DNA of 64,000 bases from a virus. Position numbers and translations under genes: made by a program. The notes under the pieces are model-generated. The model was not told the DNA's origin, did not search any database, and was given only the letters and a program-made list of their open reading frames with translations. The stretch lies in IMG/VR virus record IMGVR_UViG_3300044675_002599, positions 1-64,000 of that record. One strand, 5' to 3'. Positions within the stretch are counted from its first letter, which is position 1. The number at the start of each line of letters is the position of its first letter. Below, one piece after another: positions 5,960-13,823 of the stretch.

Positions 5960-6291
5960 AAGTAACAATCGACACCAAGAACTATACGGAAGCACAGCTC
6001 CGTACACTCGTACGCCAAGGCATCATCGACAAGAGTGTTCTCCGCAAGGAAACACTCGACCCCATTGCGATGGAAGCAATGCAGTTCATGCACGTCCACT
6101 ACACCAACGATCAGATCTCTGCAATGGCCGGTGTCAAATCCGCAACATGGGTCTGGAACATGGCACAAGGCAACATTGTCAAGATGTACAAACTCGTCAT
6201 TGACAACATGAACATCACACCAAGTGAACTGCTGATTATCCAGTCAGCTGCACACGTGATGACACGCATATCACAACGTAGCATCAAGTAA
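5956..6291 (+). CDS. Putative helix-turn-helix protein (111 aa)
   Basis: Residues 50-75 (YTNDQISAMAGVKSATWVWNM) resemble a helix-turn-helix, with a polar first helix, a Gly at the turn and a second amphipathic helix. The rest is helical and basic. Last gene of the coupled group 5125-6291, just before a hairpin-rich gap. Confidence 0.5.
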   Translation: MKVTIDTKNYTEAQLRTLVRQGIIDKSVLRKETLDPIAMEAMQFMHVHYTNDQISAMAGVKSATWVWNMAQGNIVKMYKLVIDNMNITPSELLIIQSAAHVMTRISQRSIK

Positions 6292-6293
6292 GG

Positions 6294-6360
6294 GGGAGGG
6301 TCTAAAAATTAGTACCCTCCCAAAAATAGTAACCGGGAGGGTCTAAATTTAGTAACCCTC
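6294..6360 (+). repeat. Pair of GGGAGGGT hairpins in direct repeat
   Basis: The first unit has GGGAGGGT (6294-6301) pairing with ACCCTCCC (6314-6321), with an inner CTAA/TTAG. The second unit (6335-6360) repeats the left arm, carries the palindrome CTAAATTTAG and closes with ACCCTC. No T-run follows either on the plus strand, so these are not ordinary terminators; protein binding or mRNA 3' protection is possible. Confidence 0.7.
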
Positions 6361-6392
6361 ATTACATTGAATGATAATTAATTTAACTATAT

Positions 6393-6408
6393 ATTGTCCA
6401 TGGACAAT
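6393..6408. promoter_or_regulatory. 16-bp perfect palindrome, operator candidate
   Basis: ATTGTCCATGGACAAT is a perfect palindrome placed just after an AT-rich stretch with a TATATT -10-like box and 17 bases before the ATG at 6425. The geometry suits a dimeric repressor that blocks transcription start. Confidence 0.5.
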
Positions 6409-6424
6409 GGGAGCTAGGTAATAC

Positions 6425-6739
6425 ATGGAGCTGAGAGTAGGACAGAACGTACGCAACGTACGACGCCCAGATGTCATAGGAATAATCACATCATTGGAAG
6501 CGCCCAACAATCAATGGGCAAGACCACAAGACCGTAGAGTCATGGTCAGATACCCACGAGTAACCATCATGTCCAATGGTAAATGGAAAGGTGGCATCCT
6601 TGATGAACTGCCAATAGACCTTCTCCCTACAGGAGAACCTATTCATCCTGCCTTTGACTCATATAAACGTAGCGGAGATCAAGGCACCGGTGAAGTTAGA
6701 ATGCTCGCACACAAAAGAACAAGAAGGAAAAATAAATGA
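6425..6739 (+). CDS. Unrecognised 104-aa basic protein with SH3-like N-terminus
   Basis: The N-terminus (VGQNVRNVRRPDVIGIIT) resembles a KOW/SH3-like beta-barrel opening, followed by Arg-rich strands and a very basic tail (HKRTRRKNK). It could bind nucleic acid. GGGAG lies 11 bases before the start. Its stop overlaps the next small gene by four bases. Confidence 0.6.
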   Translation: MELRVGQNVRNVRRPDVIGIITSLEAPNNQWARPQDRRVMVRYPRVTIMSNGKWKGGILDELPIDLLPTGEPIHPAFDSYKRSGDQGTGEVRMLAHKRTRRKNK

Positions 6740-6849
6740 TAATCATCGGATGTTTCTGCATCGTAATACTATCCATCCTATTTCTATTAGGATGGTTTTT
6801 TAATTCAATCGAAATCGCACAAGGCAAAATAGATGACAACAAAGAATAA
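6736..6849 (+). CDS. 37-aa single-pass membrane protein
   Basis: A short ORF that starts MIIIGCFCIVILSILFLLGW and ends in a charged tail (QGKIDDNKE). Its ATG overlaps the previous stop as ATGA, and its end overlaps the following gene by 17 bases, the same coupling as its neighbours. Confidence 0.6.
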   Translation: MIIIGCFCIVILSILFLLGWFFNSIEIAQGKIDDNKE

Positions 6850-7237
6850 ACAAATCATCAGTGCCCATGAGTTGGCACGTAACGTAATCAAGGCCTACGA
6901 GATAGCTGACGCCCTCATCACGGGCGTTGAGTTCCATAACTCAGAGAATGGTAGGTCAAAGCATCGATCGACTATCAATGGCGTACTTGAAGTCAGATTA
7001 CATATGCATTATGAACGCATGACTTCTGCTGTGTACACAATCTACATTCAGATACATGACAACAAGTGGACTTTAACCACAAGCGGTTATCTCAATGATG
7101 TCAATGTCGAGTATTCAAGTACTGATACTGACATGACATACAACTACCTTGATCTTAAAGAATGGGTTAATGACTTTGTTGCCACCGTCTATCAACTCAA
7201 AGTTGCAGAAGTACACGGCATCGTAGTCATCCCATAG
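6833..7237 (+). CDS. Unrecognised 134-aa protein
   Basis: Helical first third (HELARNVIKAYEIADALI), then alternating strand-like segments (VYTIYIQIHDNKWTLTTSGYL). No catalytic motif seen. It is followed by the first pseudoknot copy. Confidence 0.65.
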   Translation: MTTKNKQIISAHELARNVIKAYEIADALITGVEFHNSENGRSKHRSTINGVLEVRLHMHYERMTSAVYTIYIQIHDNKWTLTTSGYLNDVNVEYSSTDTDMTYNYLDLKEWVNDFVATVYQLKVAEVHGIVVIP

Positions 7238-7243
7238 TTAGAC

Positions 7244-7271
7244 GTGAGGGATGCGTCTCACCAACAACGCA
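7244..7271 (+). promoter_or_regulatory. H-type RNA pseudoknot, copy 1
   Basis: Stem 1 pairs GTGAG with CTCAC. Stem 2 pairs TGCGT, which lies in the loop of stem 1, with ACGCA downstream. Linkers are GGA and CAACA. The element ends 15 bases before the ATG at 7287, where only a weak purine tract stands in for a Shine-Dalgarno. Confidence 0.65.
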
Positions 7272-7286
7272 TGAAAGAGAAACACA

Positions 7287-7505
7287 ATGACTGACGAACA
7301 AAAGAAACATCGTTACTATAACTGGGTTCGTGAACAAAGATGTCTTAGCCTTATGCTTGGCACAACGTGGGAAGAGCCAGTTAAAGAAGATGGTACCGAT
7401 GAAGATGACATCAATATCTTATGGGATTTTTATGTCAATACCATCAAACGTCAATTGGATGAAATTGTAGCTAAACTTACAGAGTTAGAAAGAAAAACAC
7501 AATGA
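7287..7505 (+). CDS. Unrecognised 72-aa acidic protein behind pseudoknot 1
   Basis: Helical, with an acidic middle (KEDGTDEDDIN) and a coiled-coil-like C-terminus (LDEIVAKLTELERKT). First gene after pseudoknot copy 1, which may control its translation. It overlaps the next gene by four bases. Confidence 0.65.
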   Translation: MTDEQKKHRYYNWVREQRCLSLMLGTTWEEPVKEDGTDEDDINILWDFYVNTIKRQLDEIVAKLTELERKTQ

Positions 7506-7834
7506 CAGATCTTACACATTACAGGACTATCATCCTGCGATTCGCTTACTTACATATCCACCCCGGTGGTGGTCTTGCCGCGATGATTATGCTTAAACCC
7601 GGCTTTGAAGACAAACTCGATCACATAGCACAAGCTAATCTGTGTGAGTTGCTCAAGTTTGCAAATGGTCATGTACCACATGACACACGCAATGCACAAG
7701 GATTCAATGACTGGCTTGGCGAGGAGCCAAACATGTTTGAGAAAGAGTCATTCAATAAGTGGATGTCGGCAATCACACCGATGCCACGACCTACACCAGC
7801 AGGATGGGAGGAAGTAGATACTACAAATGGCTAG
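7502..7834 (+). CDS. Unrecognised 110-aa protein
   Basis: Contains HIHPGGGLAAMIMLKPG followed by helical segments; no family recognised. It is coupled by a four-base overlap upstream and an eight-base overlap downstream. Confidence 0.65.
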   Translation: MTDLTHYRTIILRFAYLHIHPGGGLAAMIMLKPGFEDKLDHIAQANLCELLKFANGHVPHDTRNAQGFNDWLGEEPNMFEKESFNKWMSAITPMPRPTPAGWEEVDTTNG

Positions 7835-8075
7835 GTATACCTACCACAATCAACAGCATAACTTTCAAGGCCAAGCAATTGGCCTCCCTGATGTTTATAC
7901 AAATGCATCGGCTGCACAAAAAATTGCTGGACTTCATGTTTACTGTGATCCAACAATTATGCATATACGGATCTCGCGATGCTTAGAGCATACATATGAG
8001 TTTAAGCCATACGCGATCGTTTATATGAACATAGTGACTGATAAACCAATTACCAGTAGAAGGAAAGTGTTTTAA
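7827..8075 (+). CDS. Unrecognised 82-aa protein
   Basis: Starts MARYTYHNQQHNFQG and ends in a basic ITSRRKVF. No motif recognised. It directly abuts the next start (TAA then ATG). Confidence 0.6.
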   Translation: MARYTYHNQQHNFQGQAIGLPDVYTNASAAQKIAGLHVYCDPTIMHIRISRCLEHTYEFKPYAIVYMNIVTDKPITSRRKVF

Positions 8076-8330
8076 ATGAGATTTAAATACGAAGTACTTT
8101 ACGGAAGCTTAGTTATTGAAGCGCTCCTTAAAGAGAAATTGATTACAAAGGATCATTACGATCACATGTGGGAAATCTTTGTTGATCGAGGTAATGAATT
8201 GACATATACATTGATTGACTTAGCTGATGTTTTAATTAATCTTGAGCAAGTTGATTGCGAAATGATTGTTAATTACATGACTGCTAACCATAACTTAATC
8301 GAGTTTTACACAACTAAGCTCGCTATCTAA
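8076..8330 (+). CDS. Unrecognised 84-aa protein
   Basis: Probably all-helical (VIEALLKEKLITKDHYDHMW; LIDLADVLINLEQVD). No motif recognised. Followed by pseudoknot copy 2. Confidence 0.65.
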   Translation: MRFKYEVLYGSLVIEALLKEKLITKDHYDHMWEIFVDRGNELTYTLIDLADVLINLEQVDCEMIVNYMTANHNLIEFYTTKLAI

Positions 8331-8337
8331 TGTTTGT

Positions 8338-8365
8338 GTGAGGGGTGCGTCTCACTAACAACGCA
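8338..8365 (+). promoter_or_regulatory. H-type RNA pseudoknot, copy 2
   Basis: Same element as copy 1: GTGAG/CTCAC and TGCGT/ACGCA, linkers GGG and TAACA. Both stems are fully preserved and only linker bases differ from copy 1. It ends 17 bases before the ATG at 8383, again with only AGAAAAGAAA as possible ribosome site. Confidence 0.65.
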
Positions 8366-8382
8366 TAGAAAAGAAACACATT

Positions 8383-8874
8383 ATGTCTATCGAATTGTAC
8401 ACAAAGTATTTCCGCGAAACTCTTCTCGCTGTTCCTGCAAAAGTAGCAGACGGTACATTGCTTTCGTATGCTGGATACCACACCACATCACATACAGATA
8501 CCGTTGAACTCAACGGGCATTACATATCAATGGAGTACAAGCTGCGTATGGACGTAGCTAATGGTGAAGAGAAGACTCTTCATCCTATTCCTCTTGTTCA
8601 AATTGAACTAACTATGACATTGCGTCCTGACAAGGATAGCCGTGAAACATCGTCATTTATGAGCAAGGTCATCAAGGTTCAGCTTAACAGCGAGACTCTT
8701 GAAGAGCAGATTGATGAGGCGATTCAGACACTGGAGCGCATCATTATAGATGTAAAGTTGCCAACTATAGCTTTTGACTTCTGGAAGTATGTTGCAACTG
8801 CAATGCCAGACTTTGAGAAGCAGGTGTCTAAAGCGGTTGTGACTAACCACACTCGTCTATCCTATAAGGACTAG
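8383..8874 (+). CDS. Unrecognised 163-aa protein behind pseudoknot 2
   Basis: Mixed alpha/beta protein with a long strand-rich middle and a helical segment (EEQIDEAIQTLERII). No motif recognised. Its only upstream signal is the pseudoknot. Confidence 0.65.
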   Translation: MSIELYTKYFRETLLAVPAKVADGTLLSYAGYHTTSHTDTVELNGHYISMEYKLRMDVANGEEKTLHPIPLVQIELTMTLRPDKDSRETSSFMSKVIKVQLNSETLEEQIDEAIQTLERIIIDVKLPTIAFDFWKYVATAMPDFEKQVSKAVVTNHTRLSYKD

Positions 8875-8880
8875 TTAGAT

Positions 8881-8908
8881 GTGAGGGGTGCGTCTCACTA
8901 ACAACGCA
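8881..8908 (+). promoter_or_regulatory. H-type RNA pseudoknot, copy 3
   Basis: GTGAG/CTCAC and TGCGT/ACGCA with linkers GGG and TAACA, identical to copy 2. The flank TAGTTAGAYGTGAG, including the upstream gene's stop codon, is shared with copy 1. It ends 26 bases before the ATG at 8935. Confidence 0.65.
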
Positions 8909-8934
8909 CAACTACACAATAAATAGGCAACACA

Positions 8935-9198
8935 ATGAAATACACAGAACCAGCGTTTCGTAAACTCGTAGATGAGCTGCTCACAAAGACTATTGGATTT
9001 GATAGCACTGATCTACCTGACTTTAGTCTTTGGGAATACTTTGACCTTGACTATGATTACACACCACAAGAAATATCTAAAGCAGTACAAGAAGCAAGCA
9101 TTGATCTACTTGTTGAGGCTGATGGGCCAAGCGATTTATTGATTGAGATAGTACAAGACTTGATGAAACAAGAAGCAAACACACTTAGAGGAATTTAA
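8935..9198 (+). CDS. Unrecognised 87-aa acidic protein behind pseudoknot 3
   Basis: Strongly acidic (LWEYFDLDYDYTPQEI) and mostly helical. No motif recognised. First gene of a run that continues with minimal gaps to about 11801. Confidence 0.65.
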   Translation: MKYTEPAFRKLVDELLTKTIGFDSTDLPDFSLWEYFDLDYDYTPQEISKAVQEASIDLLVEADGPSDLLIEIVQDLMKQEANTLRGI

Positions 9199-9200
9199 TT

Positions 9201-9446
9201 ATGGAACGAGTTATCTGTTTGGTAAGCGTAGAGATGTTTAATGCACCCGGCATGTTACGCTGGGCACGTCACTTTTACCGCATGAGTAACTGCTCCAAGA
9301 AAGACAAGAAGTATTTCTTGGGTGTCATGGAAGCATGGGTAACAGACAAGGCAACTGCTAAGTACTGCCTCGAATGCCCTGATGATGTCATTCAATGGGA
9401 TGACACAGCACAGACAGCAACAATAACAATAAAGGTAACAAAATGA
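9201..9446 (+). CDS. Unrecognised 81-aa protein
   Basis: Contains a basic segment RHFYRMSNCSKKDKKYF and a strand-rich end. Starts two bases after the previous stop; four-base overlap with the next gene. Confidence 0.65.
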   Translation: MERVICLVSVEMFNAPGMLRWARHFYRMSNCSKKDKKYFLGVMEAWVTDKATAKYCLECPDDVIQWDDTAQTATITIKVTK

Positions 9447-9760
9447 GTTTTGAATTTAGACCTATCAAGTACACATTCTGGAATACGTTCGGGGATAACA
9501 CCCCGAACGATTTCGTTTGTATGTATATCGAACCGCATTATGGTGAGCCATGCCTTATCAAAATTAGGCGCAGACTTGCTACAGAAATCGGATGTAAGAG
9601 ACTACGTCAAGGTGTAGAGTGGCACGTCAACGATACTGACTGCTCTATGTGGAGTCAACGTCATGCAGTCATAGGTTACGCTGAAGTGCTTGCACCTATA
9701 ACTGTTGAGTCTAAGAAACAAGCTCTAGCAGTGTGTGAATTTATGGAGTTAAAACAATAA
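9443..9760 (+). CDS. Unrecognised 105-aa protein
   Basis: Mixed strand/helix with a basic core (KIRRRLATEIGCKRLR). No motif recognised. The coding start contains a CGTTCGGGG/CCCCGAACG inverted repeat at 9487-9509 that could fold in the mRNA. Confidence 0.65.
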   Translation: MSFEFRPIKYTFWNTFGDNTPNDFVCMYIEPHYGEPCLIKIRRRLATEIGCKRLRQGVEWHVNDTDCSMWSQRHAVIGYAEVLAPITVESKKQALAVCEFMELKQ

Positions 9761-10008
9761 TGAAAGCTGTCGAAGGTGCTGGATTAATCATTGCAAGCCC
9801 AGTGTTAATGGGATGTGGGTGTTGTTTAGTACCTGTTATTGCATTTATCGTAATGACAATATTCTCTACTGTTGCAATCGGTACAAGTGGATTAATAGGT
9901 GTACTAATTCACAACAAACAAACTGTACTAATAACTCTTTCAATAGGGTTAATCATTACTGGTGGAGTGATTTTATTTAAATATTTTGGAGAAAAACCTA
10001 ATGAGTGA
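9760..10008 (+). CDS. Membrane protein with two to three helices
   Basis: 82 aa with hydrophobic segments at about 8-20, 24-50 and 55-73 (VLITLSIGLIITGGVILF) and a short charged tail. It contains a CGCC cysteine cluster. Possibly a holin-like or host-membrane modifier, but it lies far from the lysis genes. One-base overlap with the previous gene. Confidence 0.65.
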   Translation: MKAVEGAGLIIASPVLMGCGCCLVPVIAFIVMTIFSTVAIGTSGLIGVLIHNKQTVLITLSIGLIITGGVILFKYFGEKPNE

Positions 10009-10399
10009 GAACATACTTCTGCAAGCATGGGAAGAAATAATGAGCGATGCACAAGAAGCTGAAGAGTGCATTGTTTCCATGTATAGCATTGAGCCGTATT
10101 ATGGTGGCCCAGAGGAAGGAGGTTGGTGGGGCAACCTGTACATACTCAGAGAATATGTACGATGTAGTAATCGTGAAGCAGCAGAGAGTCTACGAACAAA
10201 ACTGCAAGAGAGATGTTCACAGTTAAATTATGAAGCAAAAATAGCAGACGGAGAACATTGCTTGCGTCAGATAGAAAGGGCTGACGCACGGGGTGAAGAC
10301 ATTGATGACTATGGTTATGATGGACCAAGTTCATACAACGTAATCATCGAGAAGTTTCCCGGCGAGAATCAAGTAACAGAAAGATCACATTACGAATAA
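10001..10399 (+). CDS. Unrecognised 132-aa acidic protein
   Basis: The frame is open to a TTG at 9986, but the ATG at 10001 has GGAG nine bases upstream and overlaps the preceding stop, so I choose it. The protein is acidic with a helical middle (SNREAAESLRTKLQERCSQL) and an EDIDDYGYDG segment. Function unknown. Confidence 0.65.
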   Translation: MSENILLQAWEEIMSDAQEAEECIVSMYSIEPYYGGPEEGGWWGNLYILREYVRCSNREAAESLRTKLQERCSQLNYEAKIADGEHCLRQIERADARGEDIDDYGYDGPSSYNVIIEKFPGENQVTERSHYE

Positions 10400-10908
10400 T
10401 GCCACTCAAGAAACTGACGCCTGAACAAACAGAATCAATACGTCATCAAGCAAACAATGGTGTAAGTGTAGTTGCACTTGCTACTAAATACAAAGTGTCT
10501 GAACAACACATATACAGAATTAAAAGTAATCAACGACGAGACAGAAAGACAAAACAAATGAGTACATACAACGGCTGGACTAATTACGCGACATGGTTGT
10601 TTTATCTGCATCACCAAGAAAATGTAGAGCACTGGTATTACGATGAGCCAGCAAGCACACGCAAAGATCTTGATGAAACACATCTTCAAAATTATTTTGA
10701 GGAAATGTACGGCGAACTGATGCATGATGTTGCAAATACTTACATCACTGACGTTTTCAATAATGAGCTACGTGATGTGAATTGGAAGGAGGTAATGAAG
10801 ACATTACGAGCAGAAGATGAGACATATGATGCCAATTGGACAGAAGAAGGCGCAATAACAAACTACTTAGACCACATAGCAGAAAACAAAGATAAAGAAA
10901 GAAACTAA
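10399..10908 (+). CDS. HTH domain fused to a DUF7249-like domain
   Basis: Residues 5-50 form a resolvase-type helix-turn-helix (LTPEQTESIRHQANNG, then VSVVALATKYKVSEQHIYRI). From residue 54 the protein has the MSTYNGWTNYATW opening of the phage DUF7249-like family (from memory). The second half could also be made alone from the internal ATG at residue 54, though that ATG lacks a good ribosome site. Probably a DNA-binding regulator. Confidence 0.6.
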   Translation: MPLKKLTPEQTESIRHQANNGVSVVALATKYKVSEQHIYRIKSNQRRDRKTKQMSTYNGWTNYATWLFYLHHQENVEHWYYDEPASTRKDLDETHLQNYFEEMYGELMHDVANTYITDVFNNELRDVNWKEVMKTLRAEDETYDANWTEEGAITNYLDHIAENKDKERN

Positions 10909-11801
10909 TGACAGCACAACAATATCTCGCTAAGTTCGGGCTGGATGCAAATCCAGCCCTTTTCACCAATGTACACAATGGCAAACACATGAAGCCCAAG
11001 TACAACTCATACTGTATCTACGATGGCGTTAGCCAACTAGACAGACGGTCTCGCATCATATGTGTCATGTCTAACTGCCAGACCAATAATGAGGACTGGA
11101 ACATCAAGACTGGTGACATGATTCAGTCATACATCATCATGCGTGATGTACATCCACAAGTTGCAATCGACCAGCTACTCGATGGTTGTATCTGTGGTAA
11201 CTGCACACACCGCAAGCGACGCAAGCGCCACACACGTACAGCCAAGGTCAAGGATGTACGTACTTGCTACGTCAACATCGGCAAGGGTACAGCAGCTGTC
11301 TGGGAGTCATTTCAAAAGGGCAACATACCTATTGTGTCTAGCACTGTTGCCGCTACTATTCAGGTAGTTGCTGGCAAGAAACTACGCATGGGTACATACG
11401 GTGACCCAGTTGCTGTACCATTCCCAATCTGGGGTGACATGCTACGCTATGAGCTTGGTCATACTGGCTATACACATCAATGGCGTATGCCAATAGCCAA
11501 GCCGTTCCGTGGTGTACTTCAAGCATCATGTGACTCATACATTGATCGATGGGAAGCCAAACAGGCTGGCTGGGGTACGTTTCTAGTTCGTCCACACGAT
11601 GGATATATTGACAAGCGCCACACTGCTTATGCCCGTGGCGCCAAACAATGCCCAAGCGATCCATTCATTAACGAGATGCGAGTAATGCGGAATATGCTGA
11701 AAATGCATACTACATGCGATACTTGTCCTGCATCTCTACGCTGTGATGGCGATAGCGATATCGTCATCCGTGCCCACGGTTCAGCTGCGCTGTGGGTTTA
11801 A
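10908..11801 (+). CDS. Conserved phage Cys-rich protein (DUF7227-like)
   Basis: This 297-aa protein has CGNC near residue 95 in a very basic stretch (CTHRKRRKRHTR), then RTCYVNIGKGTAAVWESFQKG, a GTYGDPVAVP segment and a C-terminal CDTCPASLRC. I recognise this order from a widespread phage family of unknown function; the DUF number is from memory. The paired CxxC motifs suggest bound zinc or an iron-sulphur cluster. It is the best-conserved gene in the small-ORF block. Confidence 0.65.
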   Translation: MTAQQYLAKFGLDANPALFTNVHNGKHMKPKYNSYCIYDGVSQLDRRSRIICVMSNCQTNNEDWNIKTGDMIQSYIIMRDVHPQVAIDQLLDGCICGNCTHRKRRKRHTRTAKVKDVRTCYVNIGKGTAAVWESFQKGNIPIVSSTVAATIQVVAGKKLRMGTYGDPVAVPFPIWGDMLRYELGHTGYTHQWRMPIAKPFRGVLQASCDSYIDRWEAKQAGWGTFLVRPHDGYIDKRHTAYARGAKQCPSDPFINEMRVMRNMLKMHTTCDTCPASLRCDGDSDIVIRAHGSAALWV

Positions 11802-11822
11802 TTAAACACAAGGTAAATAAAC

Positions 11823-12236
11823 ATGTTTTATTCAATATGCGAAGAAGACGAATGGTCATCTGATCACTGGGATGGACAAGGTCACTATACAAAGGATGGA
11901 GAGTGTCACTCGCCAGCTAACGGTGTGTACTTTGCTTACAATGTTGCTCAACGTATCTTTGCTGACATAAGAGTCAGATATACAGACGAAGGCGTTAAGC
12001 AATTCATTCAGGAAGAATGCGACAGATGCAAATGCCGCGTTGATTCCGATGAAATCGATGTGTTTTGCAAAGCTATACAAGACGCATACGATGCTGAGAC
12101 AGTAGAAGAATTCAACGAGTCACTATGGGATTTTGTTCACGACAGTGACTTTAGTGAGTGGAATGACATATTTAGTGGGCATGATCTTGCTTATGCATGC
12201 AAACTTACAGAACCAGAAGGATGGGTAACACATTGA
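11823..12236 (+). CDS. Unrecognised 137-aa acidic protein
   Basis: Strongly acidic (CEEDEWSSDHWDGQG) with a CDRCKC cluster near residue 68 and a helical C-terminal half. Preceded by AAGGT. Overlaps the next gene by 16 bases. Confidence 0.65.
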   Translation: MFYSICEEDEWSSDHWDGQGHYTKDGECHSPANGVYFAYNVAQRIFADIRVRYTDEGVKQFIQEECDRCKCRVDSDEIDVFCKAIQDAYDAETVEEFNESLWDFVHDSDFSEWNDIFSGHDLAYACKLTEPEGWVTH

Positions 12237-12526
12237 CAGTAGAAGAAATTGATCAAGATCAAGAGAATTTTGAGAACGAGTTGCGATGGCTGCGGGAGAA
12301 ATACCCGCAGTTTTACATTGAAGTATGGGGGCCATATGACTTTGCATTGCAACTTAATAATGGTGGATATCCGACTGGAGACGAACTTGCACAGGCTGCA
12401 GCAGAAAACTGGGATAAATGGGTAGGTGTAGTCGAGGTATTACACGACACATTTGATGCCCACGTTGGCACAAATTGGGATCGACTTACACAAGCAATAA
12501 AGGAGATAGAACGAGATGCAAAATGA
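12221..12526 (+). CDS. Unrecognised 101-aa protein
   Basis: The frame opens at 12197, but AGAAGG lies directly before the ATG at 12221, which I prefer. Acidic and helical, with QDQENFENELRWLREKYPQF suggesting a coiled coil. Confidence 0.6.
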   Translation: MGNTLTVEEIDQDQENFENELRWLREKYPQFYIEVWGPYDFALQLNNGGYPTGDELAQAAAENWDKWVGVVEVLHDTFDAHVGTNWDRLTQAIKEIERDAK

Positions 12527-12845
12527 TTACACACCTGAACACATGAAGTTTACTATTCAATCCATCAACACGGAGTGGTGGTACGAGATGATGATGGACA
12601 TGATCCAATACAACGATTGGGTCAAGAATGTACGCACCGTTGAACATACAGATACAAACTGGGTAATAGAGATCATTGATGATGAGTGTGAAACACATCT
12701 CATATCAGATCTGAATCTGTTGGAACATCTACGCAAGAGCTGGTCAATTGGCGACCGGACGTTTGTAGAGCCACAAAATATTGATTACGACATCATTGAC
12801 TGCATAGTGCAAGAACTATGCTTTGGTGAGTTAGTTTACGGATAA
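12516..12845 (+). CDS. Unrecognised 109-aa protein
   Basis: Met/Trp-rich N-terminal half (WWYEMMMDMIQYNDWV) and an acidic C-terminal half. No motif recognised; overlaps the previous gene by 11 bases. Confidence 0.65.
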   Translation: MQNDYTPEHMKFTIQSINTEWWYEMMMDMIQYNDWVKNVRTVEHTDTNWVIEIIDDECETHLISDLNLLEHLRKSWSIGDRTFVEPQNIDYDIIDCIVQELCFGELVYG

Positions 12846-12856
12846 GGAGTAACACA

Positions 12857-13363
12857 ATGCCTAATTGGTGCGTTAACACATTTATTGTTTCTGGTGACAA
12901 CATCGACGATGTAACAAAATGGCAAACAGAAAACACAACTGTAGATAAACATGGTCTTTACCAAGTAGATTTCAATGGGTCAGTACCCATGCCAGATGAA
13001 GAAGATGGCAACAACTGGTACACATGGTCTTTATCTAACTGGGGGACTAAATGGAATGCATGCTATGGCTGCATACTAGAAAGCATTGGTAACGACAACG
13101 AGTTACGATATTCGTTCGACACAGCATGGAGTCCACCACGTGAGTGGTTCATTACTATGAGTGCAAAGTATCCCAAGCTTAACTTTGCAATGCACTACTC
13201 AGAACCCGGCATGTGCTTTGCTGGCACTATGTCCAGACAAGACGGTTACTTTGACGAAGTGCAACGAGTAAATGAAGAGTTGACTGATGAAGACAAAGAA
13301 GCAATGGGTTACACACCATGCGAGTGTTGCAAGGGTTGGGAAGAAGAATGCATGTGTGACTGA
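12857..13363 (+). CDS. YubB/DUF1281-like ferredoxin-fold protein
   Basis: The start MPNWCVNTFIVSG, the central LSNWGTKWNACYG and the FDTAWSPPREWF segment match the YubB ferredoxin-like domain family (DUF1281/Api92-like) of phages and plasmids, function unknown. The 168-aa length fits. The C-terminus adds a Cys cluster (CECCKGWEEECMCD) that might bind metal. AAGGAG precedes the start. Confidence 0.8.
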   Translation: MPNWCVNTFIVSGDNIDDVTKWQTENTTVDKHGLYQVDFNGSVPMPDEEDGNNWYTWSLSNWGTKWNACYGCILESIGNDNELRYSFDTAWSPPREWFITMSAKYPKLNFAMHYSEPGMCFAGTMSRQDGYFDEVQRVNEELTDEDKEAMGYTPCECCKGWEEECMCD

Positions 13364-13369
13364 TATACT
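13361..13369 (+). promoter_or_regulatory. Extended -10 promoter TGATATACT
   Basis: An extended -10 element overlapping the stop codon of the YubB-like gene and 35 bases upstream of the next start. It would drive 13404 onward, including the replication genes. Confidence 0.55.
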
Positions 13370-13403
13370 AATGTATTACAAATCAATATCTTGAAAGGAA
13401 ATT

Positions 13404-13823
13404 ATGTTAGAAGAATTAGTTTCGTTAATGAATGAGATGCAGTCAGATGCCGACCCACAACTCAAAGAGGGGTGGAAACAAATAGAACCATTAATATCAC
13501 CAAGTGGAATCATTACACTCACGTGGCCTAAATGGAAATTAAAAATCACATCATTTAAAATGCCGAACACACAAGAAGGGAAGACAAATCATTTTGAAAA
13601 TTTAAAAACAATGGACGAACTATATGTAAGCAAAGTTGAAGCAGATAAACCATCGCTTCTTTGGAGAACACCACAATCAGAAACAAAATACAACTGGTCG
13701 GAATATGAAAAACCGTACGTTGTAGACGTTGTTGATTGGTTCCTCAAAGGTGACTGGACTCCGCCATGGAAGTGCGGTCACTGTATGGCTAGGCACAAGA
13801 CCTCTAGTCCTCCTAAGTTCTAA
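13404..13823 (+). CDS. Unrecognised 139-aa protein with C-terminal CxxC
   Basis: Helical N-terminus, strand-rich middle and a C-terminal WKCGHCMARHKT that looks like half of a zinc site. GAAAGGAAA lies before the ATG. First gene behind the promoter at 13361. Confidence 0.65.
   Translation: MLEELVSLMNEMQSDADPQLKEGWKQIEPLISPSGIITLTWPKWKLKITSFKMPNTQEGKTNHFENLKTMDELYVSKVEADKPSLLWRTPQSETKYNWSEYEKPYVVDVVDWFLKGDWTPPWKCGHCMARHKTSSPPKF

Noticed and set aside
7244-7271. Known riboswitch such as preQ1
   Set aside because: The loops lack the A-rich tail and conserved C/U positions of preQ1-I; no other named class fits from memory.
7759-7986. 75-aa frame between the 110-aa and 82-aa genes
   Set aside because: Overlaps both in another frame and has no ribosome site.
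7244-8908. Reading the three repeated elements as a CRISPR-like or tandem array
   Set aside because: Copies are about 0.5-1.1 kb apart with genes between, so there is no spacer structure.
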